Of a stretch of DNA of 11,984 nucleotides, positions 1 through 6,591 are shown in pieces. Numbering within the stretch: position 1 is the stretch's first letter; each line of letters opens with the position of its first letter. The DNA is taken from assembly GCA_003669255.1 (NCBI GenBank), contig QWPO01000094.1:1-11984 (forward strand), in the 5' to 3' direction. This stretch comes from Planctomycetota bacterium (GTDB taxonomy: Bacteria; Planctomycetota; Planctomycetia; Pirellulales; UBA1268). The notes under the pieces were generated by a model, which saw nothing but the letters and a program-made list of their open reading frames with translations, had not been told where the DNA came from and ran no database searches. Both the position numbers and the translations under genes were made by a program.

Positions 1-150
1 CGCGAGGATCACGCGGCCGGCCGGATAGATGGCGTTGCTGCCGTGTTCGGGGAAGGCGCTCGTCAGCAGATCGCAGGCGAGCGCCTCGAGCGCGAGGATC
101 ACGCGGCCGGCCGGATAGATGGCGTTGCTGCCGTGTTCGGGGAAGGCGCT
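1..150. repeat. Perfect 60-bp direct repeat inside the M20 peptidase gene (90-bp period)
   Basis: Bases 1-60 and 91-150 are identical at all 60 positions, with a 30-bp non-repeated stretch at 61-90. The 90-bp offset keeps the peptidase frame open, so residues 214-233 and 244-263 of the protein are the same 20 amino acids. This is what a 90-bp (30-codon) in-frame tandem duplication would look like with the rest of the second copy beyond the window. The first copy in gene order sits in the expected family context, after the conserved His213. The second has Thr before it and lacks that histidine. Because the repeat lies exactly at the sequence edge, an assembly artefact at a contig end is an equally live explanation. 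Confidence 0.9.
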
Positions 151-789
151 GTGGCAAGCACGTCCATGCACCCGGATCCGCCAGCGGATGGCCCCCTTGT
201 GCTGCATCACGAGGTCGAGCCCCGTCGGTTCAGCGACGACGGCCAGGGCCGGGCGGCGGCCAACGACCTTGCGGGCTGCAGCATCGGTCACTGGGGCGTC
301 GGTAGCGGCCGGTTCCCAGAGCCGGGCGAGCGCCTTGGCCCCCGAAAAGCCGAACTCCTCATTGACCGTGGCGGAGAACACAACCGTCGCGGCGCGTTCG
401 CCACGATGTGTCAGCAACCGCTCAACCGCCGCAATCATCGCCGCCATGCCCCCCTTCACGTCACACGTGCCGCGGCCATACATCCGCCCTTCCCGGACGA
501 CCGGCATGAACGGCTCGATTGTCATGTTCTCCACAGGCACCGTGTCCTGATGGGCATCCCAGAGGATGACCGGGGCCCGCGGCACCGTGGCATCGAGTCG
601 GGCGACCACGTTGTCGCGGCCTGGCGACACCGGCTGCCGGGCCCACGGCAGGCCGAGCGCCGTGAACCGCTGCACGAGAAAGTCCGTGACGCGACCCTCG
701 AGATACTCGGGGCCAGACACGTCGCGGCCCATCGGATTGACGCTCGGCCGCCGGACCAGGTCGGCGAGCAGGGGAACGTGGCCCATCAT
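1..789 (-). CDS. M20-family metallopeptidase (ArgE/DapE/CPG2-like), 3' end outside window
   Basis: Reading the minus strand from ATG at 789-787 gives 263 residues that stay open to the window edge, so the C-terminus is missing. The order of motifs is that of M20 zinc amidohydrolases, which cleave amide bonds such as those of acetylornithine, succinyl-diaminopimelate or N-terminal peptides. These are DAHQDTVPVE (H80 metal ligand, D82), GRGTCDVKGG (D110 bridging ligand), VNEEFG (E144/E145, catalytic base and metal ligand) and VVAEPTG (around E187). The dimerisation (lid) domain then begins with GRACHSAFPEHGSNAI at 209-224. The next 20 residues after T243 repeat S214-A233 exactly (see the repeat entry). 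The start is supported by family spacing to the first metal motif; only a weak TAGGG precedes it. The gene is transcribed divergently from the gene at 926. Family assignment is firm. The substrate, and hence argE, dapE or another symbol, cannot be set from this fragment. Confidence 0.88.
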   Translation of the reverse strand, partial: MMGHVPLLADLVRRPSVNPMGRDVSGPEYLEGRVTDFLVQRFTALGLPWARQPVSPGRDNVVARLDATVPRAPVILWDAHQDTVPVENMTIEPFMPVVREGRMYGRGTCDVKGGMAAMIAAVERLLTHRGERAATVVFSATVNEEFGFSGAKALARLWEPAATDAPVTDAAARKVVGRRPALAVVAEPTGLDLVMQHKGAIRWRIRVHGRACHSAFPEHGSNAIYPAGRVILALEALACDLLTSAFPEHGSNAIYPAGRVILA

Positions 790-824
790 GCCGAAAACCC
801 TACCAGACGATCCACCCGCGTGCT

Positions 825-853
825 TTCCCTGAGCGACCTGTCCATGGTAAAAT
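825..853 (+). promoter_or_regulatory. Possible sigma-70-like promoter for the secreted-protein pair
   Basis: TAAAAT at 848-853 matches five of six bases of the -10 consensus and is an AT-rich patch in GC-rich surroundings. The hexamer TTCCCT lies 17 bp upstream but is a poor -35. A start near 860 would give a leader of about 65 bases to the ATG at 926. Promoter rules in this lineage are poorly known, so this is a weak call. Confidence 0.2.
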
Positions 854-925
854 CACGGGCTCGATCCGCCCCATGTGCTCGTGGCACGCGGGCATCGACG
901 TTTTCCTTCACCCGCCCGGTGTTGC

Positions 926-1915
926 ATGCCACCGTTTCTGGAATCCCACTCGCCCCGCAAGGTCATCAGCCTGCTGCACGCGTTTTTCGCCCTCGCCATC
1001 GCCGCCGTGATGCCAGCGACGGGCCGCGCCGACGTCGCCGCCGACACCAAGGCGATCCAGGATGCCGGGCAGGCCTACAAGGCCGCCCTCGAGCGGGGCG
1101 ACGGCAAGGCACTCGCCGCGCTCTGGACGCCAGATGGCGACATCGTTGACGCGGTGGGCAACGTCATGAAGGGCCGCGACACCGTGTCGGTGCTCGAACC
1201 GGCCGCCGAGGGCGACGCAAAGCCGGGCCAACCGGAGATCGCCGTCCGCGAGACGAAGCTCAGGTTCATCGACGCCGACGTCGCCCTCGAGGACGGCACC
1301 GTCGAGGTCGTGCCGCCGGGCCACACCGCACCGCTGCATGGCCGCTTCTCGGCAACCTGGGTCCGCCATGAAGGCAGCTGGAAGCTGGCCGCGCTTCGTG
1401 AGGCGCGGGGCGACGAAGCCTCGGGCGACGAAACGCTCGCATTGCTCGATTGGATGGTGGGCGATTGGACGTTGGTCGATGATGCGACCACCGGCAAGCC
1501 GGTCTCATCCAAGCCAAAGATCGAAGTCAGCACCCGCTGGAATCCGCAGCGGACGTTCCTCATCCGCGACATGAAGATCACGCCCCCCGGCGCGGCGGCT
1601 GACGCCGCGATTCAGGTCACCCAGCGAATCGGCTGGGATCCGCTCTCCAAGAGCATCCGCTCGTGGGTGTTCAGTTCAGACGGCGGCCACGGCGAAGCGG
1701 TATGGAGCCGAGACGATGGCTCGTGGGTCGCGAGGACTACAGCCGTGCTTCCTGACGGCTCGCAGACATCGTCGCTCAACATCTATTCGTATGACGGCAA
1801 GGACAAGTGCGTGTGGCGGTCGCTGCCGACCCATGTGGGTGGCGAGCACATGCCACAGGTCAAGATAACGCTCGTCCGTAAGCCTGGCACCGGAGTCACC
1901 GAGGGGGCTCGCTAG
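926..1915 (+). CDS. Exported NTF2/SnoaL-like (DUF4440-type) protein with a second C-terminal domain
   Basis: The protein has 329 residues from ATG 926. An upstream in-frame ATG at 875 adds 17 residues before the export signal and is less likely. Residues 1-36 form a signal peptide: a basic RK at 11-12, a hydrophobic stretch at about 13-30, and a plausible cleavage after GRA (34-36). Residues about 40-158 look like the SnoaL/DUF4440 branch of the NTF2 fold: a helix with AYKAALERGDGKALAALWTPDGD, a GRDTV segment, then strands ending in GSWKLAALREA. Annotators often call such proteins 'SgcJ/EcaC family', but no catalytic role should be read into that name. Residues about 170-318 form a separate beta-rich domain starting LLDWMVGDWTL, resembling DUF1579-type or lipocalin-like folds. 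It probably acts in the periplasm on an unknown ligand. It ends 14 bp before the next exported protein, suggesting co-transcription. Domain calls are by eye. Confidence 0.8.
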   Translation: MPPFLESHSPRKVISLLHAFFALAIAAVMPATGRADVAADTKAIQDAGQAYKAALERGDGKALAALWTPDGDIVDAVGNVMKGRDTVSVLEPAAEGDAKPGQPEIAVRETKLRFIDADVALEDGTVEVVPPGHTAPLHGRFSATWVRHEGSWKLAALREARGDEASGDETLALLDWMVGDWTLVDDATTGKPVSSKPKIEVSTRWNPQRTFLIRDMKITPPGAAADAAIQVTQRIGWDPLSKSIRSWVFSSDGGHGEAVWSRDDGSWVARTTAVLPDGSQTSSLNIYSYDGKDKCVWRSLPTHVGGEHMPQVKITLVRKPGTGVTEGAR

Positions 1916-1929
1916 AGCCTGAATGCATC

Positions 1930-2721
1930 ATGCAATCGATCATCACCTTCCCTGCCCGACGCAGTTCGCTGCTCACGATCGCCGCCGCGGTGATCGTCAC
2001 GGCCGTGCTCCCGGTTCGTTCCTTCTGCCAGCAGCCAGCCGCCCCGGCCAAGGCGGCTGCCGCTCCGACCAAGGCGGCCGACGACGATGGCGGCGATCTG
2101 GCCCGCAAGGCTGAGATCATGAACAGCCAGCGGTGGCGGCGGGCGATCTTCGAACTGGGCGAGTGGCTCTCCTCCCAGCAGATCTACTCGCCACAGGAAG
2201 TGCACAACATCAAGACCGACTTCAACAAGCGGGTCGCGGGGATGTCGTCGTATGAGCTCGAGTATCTGCTTGAAGACCTCGACTCCAAGTTCAAGCTCCT
2301 GGAGACCCCGGAGGCCAAGGATGCACGGCAGTGGGTCGGCCAATATCTCTCCGTGATGTCCGACAGCAAGCGGTCTGAGGTGCTCAAGGACGTACCGAAT
2401 GTCGTGACGATGTCGAGCGCCCAACTGCAGCAGGAAATCGACAAGATCGAGCAGAAGAAGGCCGACCTCCAGCAGCGTCAGGCGGCGTTCGACTCGAGCC
2501 GGCAGCAGCTCGTCGATCGGGCTCAGGCCGCTCGGCAGGCGACCGCGGCAGCATCGAACTCGGCCGCGGCCTCGGCCCAGTCGGGCGCCTCCTTCTCTCC
2601 CTACCGTGGTGGCAACCAGGGAGGCGGCAAGCCACCGTTCTCCGACGCGAAGGGCTCCGGCATGAGCGTCGGCGTCGGGCCGTGGGGCGCCTACATGAAC
2701 ATGAACGTCGGCAGCTTCTGA
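1930..2721 (+). CDS. Exported coiled-coil protein of unknown function
   Basis: The protein has 263 residues, and I do not recognise a named family. The N-terminus has a signal-peptide pattern: RR at 10-11, a hydrophobic core at about 13-29, and likely cleavage near SFC-QQ at 31-35. There is no proper lipobox, so a lipoprotein is unlikely. An Ala/Pro/Lys linker (36-51) and an acidic DDDGGD patch follow. A helical segment (about 58-155) contains WRRAIFELGEWL and SSYELEYLLEDLDSKF. A Gln/Lys-rich coiled coil runs from about 163 to 205. The tail is low-complexity Ser/Ala, then Gly-rich, ending GPWGAYMNMNVGSF. The layout suggests a periplasmic scaffold or structural protein. It follows the gene at 926 by 14 bp with the same orientation, so the two are probably co-transcribed. 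Such secreted hypothetical proteins are common in planctomycetes; the function here is unknown. Confidence 0.8.
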   Translation: MQSIITFPARRSSLLTIAAAVIVTAVLPVRSFCQQPAAPAKAAAAPTKAADDDGGDLARKAEIMNSQRWRRAIFELGEWLSSQQIYSPQEVHNIKTDFNKRVAGMSSYELEYLLEDLDSKFKLLETPEAKDARQWVGQYLSVMSDSKRSEVLKDVPNVVTMSSAQLQQEIDKIEQKKADLQQRQAAFDSSRQQLVDRAQAARQATAAASNSAAASAQSGASFSPYRGGNQGGGKPPFSDAKGSGMSVGVGPWGAYMNMNVGSF

Positions 2722-2741
2722 GCCTCCAAGAAGCCTGTGCC
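2710..2741 (+). terminator. Hairpin over the stop codon of the coiled-coil gene, terminator-like but without a U-tract
   Basis: GGCAGCTTCT (2710-2719) can pair with AGAAGC (2729-2734) and TGCC (2738-2741), giving ten pairs with a 3-nt bulge and a 9-nt loop. The stem includes the end of the coding region and its stop. No run of T follows, so it is not a classical intrinsic terminator. It could stabilise the 3' end or mark a weak transcript boundary before the glycosyltransferase genes. Confidence 0.25.
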
Positions 2742-2883
2742 CCCTCACCACAGCCCACCCGACGCGGCGAGCCGTGGCGACATGGGCGACCTGGGCACTT
2801 AGGGCAACTGATCGTGGCGGCGATGCCTTGCTGCTGTACAGTTGGCCTGTCGGTGCCAGTCGCGGGCTGCTATTCCCCCGGGC

Positions 2884-3915
2884 ATGTCGTTCCAGCATCA
2901 GGCTTCCGTCGCGGCCCCGCCACCGATCCCACCGTTGCCTGACGGCCTCGAAAGGCCGCGGTTTTCGGTGATGGTCCCGGCGTTCGAGCCCGACGCCAGA
3001 CTCCGTGACTCTTTGGAATCGGTGCTGAGTCAGGCACTGCCCGCGACGGAGATGCAGATCGCGGTCGTCGACGACGCCTCGACTCCGGGGACCGTCGAGC
3101 GGCTCGTTCGATCCATCGATCCTTCGGGACGCATCGACGTGGTCTCGCATGGCCATCGCCTTGGCCTCGCCGGCAACTGGAATCGGGCGATCGCTTTGGC
3201 CCGCGGCCACCTCGTGCACCTGCTCCATCAGGATGATGCCGTTCGACCGGGCTTCTATGCCGCGATCGACCGCGGCTTCCGCCACGCCGACGACATCGGC
3301 ATGGCCTTTTGTCGCAGTCGCATCGTGGATGATCGCGACCGACTCATGAAGACGACGTCGCGACAGAAGTGGTTCGCCGGCGTACTGGCCAACTGGCTTC
3401 CCACAATCGCCGAACGACAACGGATCCAGACTCCCGCGGCCGTGGTGGCTCGCACCACCTATGAGTCGCTCGGTGGCTACCGTAACGACCTCTGTCACGC
3501 CCTCGACTGGGAGATGTGGGTGCGGATCGCTGCGCGATATCGTGTCTGGTACGAACCCAGGTCGCTCGCGATCTACCGTCGCCACATGGCCAACGAAACC
3601 AGCCGCTTGTTCGCATCAGGGGCCGTCTGGCCCGACATGGCCCGCGCCCTGCGGATCAACGCCCACTGCCTGCCAGACTCGATCCGCGAGGCCACGCTCG
3701 CCGCGAGTGTCCGTTGGCACGCCGCATCGGCGATCCGCACCGCGGAACGCCAGCTGGCCGCCGGCGCCACGGCCGCGGCCGCGGCAACCTTGAGGGCGAT
3801 CCCTGACATCCTCGATGTGCTTGACGGTCGAGCCGTGCAGGGCGTCGCCACAAGACGTCTCGCGTCACTGCGAGCCCGTCTCCGCGATGAGCCCATCCTG
3901 CGGCGGGTGGCCTGA
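2884..3915 (+). CDS. Glycosyltransferase family 2 (GT-A fold)
   Basis: The protein has 343 residues from ATG 2884. An in-frame ATG at 2842 adds 14 residues that do not belong to the fold. The GT2 domain begins PRFSVMVPAFEPD at 25-37. The nucleotide-binding acidic pair is VVDDAS at 61-66. The metal/sugar-nucleotide motif is HQDDAVRPG at 115-123. The acceptor-side motif LDWEMWVRIA at 207-216 matches the ED/D-W region of the family, followed by YEPRSLAIYRRH. The C-terminal 90 residues are Ala/Arg-rich helical sequence. No membrane segments are visible, so it is likely a cytoplasmic or membrane-associated enzyme that transfers a sugar onto a surface polysaccharide or lipid-linked precursor. Donor and acceptor cannot be inferred. 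Its stop overlaps the next start by one base (TGATG), which suggests translational coupling with the RgpF-like protein. Confidence 0.88.
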   Translation: MSFQHQASVAAPPPIPPLPDGLERPRFSVMVPAFEPDARLRDSLESVLSQALPATEMQIAVVDDASTPGTVERLVRSIDPSGRIDVVSHGHRLGLAGNWNRAIALARGHLVHLLHQDDAVRPGFYAAIDRGFRHADDIGMAFCRSRIVDDRDRLMKTTSRQKWFAGVLANWLPTIAERQRIQTPAAVVARTTYESLGGYRNDLCHALDWEMWVRIAARYRVWYEPRSLAIYRRHMANETSRLFASGAVWPDMARALRINAHCLPDSIREATLAASVRWHAASAIRTAERQLAAGATAAAAATLRAIPDILDVLDGRAVQGVATRRLASLRARLRDEPILRRVA

Positions 3916-4817
3916 TGTCCGTGCGGCACGCTGGCGACCAGGCGACGCTGGCGTTTTCGCGGCCGCCATCACGCCGCGCGATCGTGCTGGCCCACTTCGA
4001 CCCGCAAGGCCGCTTCGATCCGCACGTGATGCACGCCGCCCGGGCCTACCGCCAACTCGCGACGCGACTGGTGCTCGTGTCGAACGGAGGCGGACGCCTC
4101 CCTCGCGACCTCGCAGAACTCGTCGACGACTACCTGCCACGGCCCAATGCGGGCTACGACTTCGGTGCCTGGAAAGATGGCCTCGCAACGCTCGACCGAG
4201 GCGGCTTCGACGAGGTCGTGTGCGTCAACGACAGCGTCTACGGACCGCTCTTCGACCTTGCCCCCGCTTTCGACCACCCCCGCACGGCGGCGGCAGACCT
4301 CTGGGGCATGGTGCTCTCCGAGCAACCCACGGGCCGCGACCGCCCTCGCGTCCCGCATGTCCAGTCATGGTTCTTCGCGATGCGCCGTCCACTGCTCGAG
4401 TCGGCGTGGTTCGACACCTTCTGGTCCGCGGTCGAGCCGGCGCCCACGAAGCGTGAGGTCGTCGAACGGTTCGAGATCGGGCTGTCGCGATCTGCTGTTG
4501 AGGCGGGATTCCGGATCGCCGGGCTGTACGACGCCACGACCGCTTCACGCGTTGCCCTGCGAGAGGTCATGCCGCACATCTCGCTCACCGCACCCTACCG
4601 GTCGTGGCGGCTGATCCGTAAAAGCCGTCGCACGCCGCACAACCCCAGCGAACTCGTCTGGTGGCGGCTGCTCGAGGCGGGGGTGCCTTTCGTCAAGGTT
4701 GGCCTGTTTCGGATGAACCACTACGGGATCGACCTCGATCGGGTGATCGCGGAACTCGGCCGGCAGACCCCCTTCGATCTGGGGCTGATCCACGGGCATC
4801 TGGCCCGCTGCGGATAG
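3915..4817 (+). CDS. RgpF-type rhamnan synthesis F family protein
   Basis: The protein has 300 residues and its start overlaps the preceding stop by one base. Signatures of the rhamnan synthesis F family (Pfam RgpF) are visible. The N-terminal strand RAIVLAHFDPQGRFDPHV is at 21-38. NAGYDFGAWKDGL at 78-90 is the family's hallmark Asn-x-Gly-x-Asp-x-Gly-Ala-Trp block. VNDSVYGPL is at 104-112 and HVQSWFFAM at 148-156. Family members are linked to rhamnose-containing cell-wall or O-antigen polysaccharides, usually as glycosyltransferases. Pairing with a GT2 enzyme supports a role in surface glycan assembly. There is no rhamnose biosynthesis gene in this window, so rhamnose itself is not shown. A strong terminator lies about 100 bp downstream and ends this transcription unit. 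Confidence 0.85.
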   Translation: MSVRHAGDQATLAFSRPPSRRAIVLAHFDPQGRFDPHVMHAARAYRQLATRLVLVSNGGGRLPRDLAELVDDYLPRPNAGYDFGAWKDGLATLDRGGFDEVVCVNDSVYGPLFDLAPAFDHPRTAAADLWGMVLSEQPTGRDRPRVPHVQSWFFAMRRPLLESAWFDTFWSAVEPAPTKREVVERFEIGLSRSAVEAGFRIAGLYDATTASRVALREVMPHISLTAPYRSWRLIRKSRRTPHNPSELVWWRLLEAGVPFVKVGLFRMNHYGIDLDRVIAELGRQTPFDLGLIHGHLARCG

Positions 4818-4868
4818 GCCCTGGACGGGGGCTCGGCCGATGGCTGGTGCCGGGGAAACCAACCCGAC

Positions 4869-4897
4869 TCGTCGACCGGAATCGAGGCCGGTATAAC
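4869..4897 (+). promoter_or_regulatory. Candidate promoter upstream of the nuo leader
   Basis: TATAAC at 4892-4897 matches five of six -10 bases and stands out in GC-rich DNA. TCGTCG at 4869-4874, 17 bp upstream, matches only three of six -35 bases. Transcription would begin near 4904, which is upstream of the intrinsic terminator at 4916-4946, so it could serve nuo only if that terminator is bypassed. No convincing -35/-10 pair was found between the terminator and nuoA. Confidence 0.2.
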
Positions 4898-4915
4898 TGT
4901 GACGGTCATGGCCGA

Positions 4916-4946
4916 GCCGGCGGGCAGAACGCCCACCGGCTTTTTT
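4916..4946 (+). terminator. Rho-independent terminator after the glycosyltransferase pair
   Basis: GCCGGCGGGC (4916-4925) pairs with GCCCACCGGC (4931-4940) in nine of ten positions, with one C-A mismatch and an AGAAC loop. It is followed immediately by six T at 4941-4946. This is a textbook intrinsic terminator on the plus strand. It separates the glycan genes from the complex I operon. Because a possible -10 lies just upstream, an attenuator role for nuo is an alternative. Confidence 0.85.
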
Positions 4947-4951
4947 GCAGG

Positions 4952-4981
4952 CCGACTTTGTGACGAATTTCACGAAGTCGG
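4952..4981. promoter_or_regulatory. Palindromic operator upstream of nuoA, Rex- or CRP/FNR-like
   Basis: A 30-bp inverted repeat with arms CCGACTT-x-GTGA and TCAC-x-AAGTCGG flanks a 6-bp centre; 11 of 12 arm positions are complementary. The core reads TGTGA-N6-TCAC. Against the published Rex consensus TTGTGAA-N4-TTCACAA the site at 4958-4975 matches 12 of 14 fixed bases. Against the CRP consensus TGTGA-N6-TCACA it matches 9 of 10. Rex represses respiratory genes according to NADH/NAD+ and is known to control nuo in Streptomyces, so the position 52 bp before nuoA fits. An mRNA hairpin acting as a second weak terminator is possible, as only three T follow. Regulator identity is inferred. Confidence 0.55.
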
Positions 4982-5032
4982 TTTCCGCGGCCGAAAAACG
5001 CCTATCGCCCCTCCCGCCCTGCCTGAGTTTTC

Positions 5033-5428
5033 ATGGACGCGATCCTCCCGGTCCTGCTGTTCGTCGCGATCGCGGCGGCCGTCTCGGTCGGGCTGGTGGT
5101 TTTCGCCGGCCTTGTGGGCCCGAATCGCTCCGGGGCCGTCAAGGAGATGCCCTACGAAAGCGGCATGGACCCGGTCCACGACACGCGGCGACGGTTCGAC
5201 GTCCGCTTCCACCTGGTGGCGATCACCTTCCTGGTGTTCGACGTCGAACTGCTGTTCCTCTATCCGTGGGCGGTGGCGAGTCGCTCGGCCGCTGGGATCG
5301 ACGCCGCGGTGCAGGACGGCCTCGTGTCGTCCCGCGGATTGGTCTTCGGTGGCGCGATGCTGTTCATCGCGTTGGTGATCGTCGGCTTCGCCTACGACTG
5401 GCGCAAGGGGGTGTTCAGATGGCGATGA
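5033..5428 (+). CDS. nuoA: NADH-quinone oxidoreductase subunit A
   Basis: The protein has 131 residues, normal for NuoA, a small membrane subunit of complex I that sits beside NuoH at the junction of the membrane and peripheral arms. Three membrane segments are visible at about 3-28, 58-80 and 103-121. The family signature PYESGMDP is at 40-47 on the first loop, a segment linked to conformational coupling near the quinone site. The second segment carries RFDVRFHLVAITFLVFDVEL with the conserved acidic residues D70 and E72. It is the first gene of the operon, preceded by the terminator and the palindrome. There is no clear Shine-Dalgarno; CTGAGTTTTC precedes the ATG. The stop overlaps nuoB. Confidence 0.96.
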   Translation: MDAILPVLLFVAIAAAVSVGLVVFAGLVGPNRSGAVKEMPYESGMDPVHDTRRRFDVRFHLVAITFLVFDVELLFLYPWAVASRSAAGIDAAVQDGLVSSRGLVFGGAMLFIALVIVGFAYDWRKGVFRWR

Positions 5429-6057
5429 TGCCTTCCGGTTCGGGCGGGCGGATCGAGTTGCCCGAAAACGTTGTGGTCAGCCGGCTCGACGCCCTGGCGA
5501 ACTGGTGCCGCAAGAACAGTCTCTGGCCGATGCCCTTTGCCACGGCCTGCTGCGGCATCGAGCTGATGGCGACCGGCGCAAGCAAGCACGACCTCGCCCG
5601 CTTCGGTGCCGAGGTCTTCCGGTTCAGCCCCCGGCAGTGCGACCTGATGATCGTCGCCGGCCGCGTCGTCATGAAGATGCTCCCGGTGCTGCAGCGGATC
5701 TGGCAGCAGATGCACGAGCCGAAGTGGTGCATCTCGATGGGCGCCTGCGCGAGCACCGGTGGCGTGTTCGACACCTATGCCGTTGTGCAGGGCATCGACC
5801 GCTTCATCCCGGTCGACATGTACGTGCCCGGCTGCCCGCCGCGGCCCGAGCAGCTGATCCAGGCGATCATCGACCTCCAGGACAAGATCCAGCGGGAGGG
5901 CACGATCACCGGCCGCGAGTTCGACACCGCTGGCCGCCAACTGCGGAAGCGGGCACTCGTCGAGCTCGTGGGCCCCGCGACGATCGACGCCTCCCGTAAT
6001 CCCGTGCTGCAGCGGGAACTCACCGCGGCTGCCGAGGCCATCACCTCCCGTTCCTGA
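5419..6057 (+). CDS. nuoB: NADH-quinone oxidoreductase subunit B (cluster N2)
   Basis: The protein has 212 residues from ATG 5419. This start lies 7 bases after AAGGGGG (5405-5411) and overlaps nuoA by 10 bases. ATGs at 5425 and 5428 are alternatives, and 5425 would give a 4-base ATGA overlap. NuoB holds the terminal [4Fe-4S] cluster N2 that reduces quinone at the interface with NuoD. The four ligands are visible: the tandem pair C44-C45 in TACCGIEL, C110 in SMGACAS and C139 in VPGCPPRPE. Their spacing (1, 65, 29) equals that of E. coli C63/C64/C129/C158. The last 50 residues are an ordinary extension (LQREL...SRS). The open frame continues far upstream of the start, but that stretch is nuoA in another frame and not part of this protein. 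Confidence 0.96.
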   Translation: MAMMPSGSGGRIELPENVVVSRLDALANWCRKNSLWPMPFATACCGIELMATGASKHDLARFGAEVFRFSPRQCDLMIVAGRVVMKMLPVLQRIWQQMHEPKWCISMGACASTGGVFDTYAVVQGIDRFIPVDMYVPGCPPRPEQLIQAIIDLQDKIQREGTITGREFDTAGRQLRKRALVELVGPATIDASRNPVLQRELTAAAEAITSRS

Positions 6058-6078
6058 CCCTTTTCACGCCCGCCACCC

Positions 6079-6588
6079 ATGCCTTTCACGCCACCACCTG
6101 TCGATGACGTCCTCGCCGGCCTTGCGGACCGGTTCGGGACCCTCGATGTGAGCGTGTACCGCGGCCAGACCCGGGTGGTCGTGCCGGCCGACATGTCGTT
6201 CGACGCGCTTGCCTGGCTCAAGGAGCGGGGTTTCGATCTGCTCGTGGACGTCACCTGCGTCGACTACCTCGAGTATCAAGACGCCAAGCATCGCTACGGT
6301 CTCGTCTACCTGCTCGCCTCGACGGCGACCAACCAGCGGCTCACCGTCCGCGTGTTCGTCGACGATCCCGACCCCACGGTGAAGAGTGCCGTACCGCTCT
6401 GGGCGGGCGCCAACTGGCTGGAGCGCGAGGTCTGGGATCTGTTCGGCATCCGCTTCACCGGTCACCCCGACCTCCGCCGCCTTGTGATGCCCGAGGAGTT
6501 CACGGCCCACCCGCTCCGCAAGGACTACCCGCTCCAAGGCCGCGGCGAGCGGCATAACTTTCCCGTCATCACCCGCGACCACAGCTAG
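6079..6588 (+). CDS. nuoC: NADH-quinone oxidoreductase subunit C (30 kDa subunit)
   Basis: The protein has 169 residues, a compact stand-alone NuoC that is not fused to NuoD as in E. coli. NuoC is a cofactor-free peripheral-arm subunit that packs against NuoD and helps bind NuoB. The signature EREVWDLFGIRFTGHPD spans 115-131, followed by LRRLVMPEEF and the C-terminal HPLRKDYPLQGRGER. The N-terminal half has the expected strand-rich layout ending VDVTCVDYLEY at 56-66. It begins 21 bases after nuoB, the only small gap in this half of the operon, with no recognisable ribosome binding site. It ends 3 bases before nuoD. Confidence 0.95.
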   Translation: MPFTPPPVDDVLAGLADRFGTLDVSVYRGQTRVVVPADMSFDALAWLKERGFDLLVDVTCVDYLEYQDAKHRYGLVYLLASTATNQRLTVRVFVDDPDPTVKSAVPLWAGANWLEREVWDLFGIRFTGHPDLRRLVMPEEFTAHPLRKDYPLQGRGERHNFPVITRDHS

Positions 6589-6591
6589 CCC

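Noticed and set aside
43..1149. 368-codon plus-strand open frame across the left end
   Set aside because: It is antisense to the M20 peptidase, whose motifs are clear on the minus strand, and it then runs out of frame over the secreted NTF2-like gene. The product is Arg/His/Pro-rich with no domain.
2827..2842. TACAGT at 2837-2842 as a promoter for the glycosyltransferase pair
   Set aside because: No acceptable -35 lies at 16-18 bp, and the match to the -10 consensus is modest. The intergenic 2722-2883 otherwise shows nothing I can support.
1912..3585. 557-codon minus-strand open frame
   Set aside because: It is antisense to the coiled-coil gene and the glycosyltransferase, both supported by signal peptide or family motifs. 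Long antisense frames are expected in high-GC DNA.
3765..3790. GGCCGCGGCCGCGGC-type run near 3771-3785 as a repeat or regulatory element
   Set aside because: It encodes a poly-alanine stretch in the C-terminal helix of the glycosyltransferase. Ala codons in high-GC DNA explain it.
4945..5418. Upstream extension of the nuoB open frame, giving 370 residues
   Set aside because: The extra sequence is nuoA read in another frame. NuoB family similarity and cluster spacing begin after ATG 5419, which has a good ribosome binding site.
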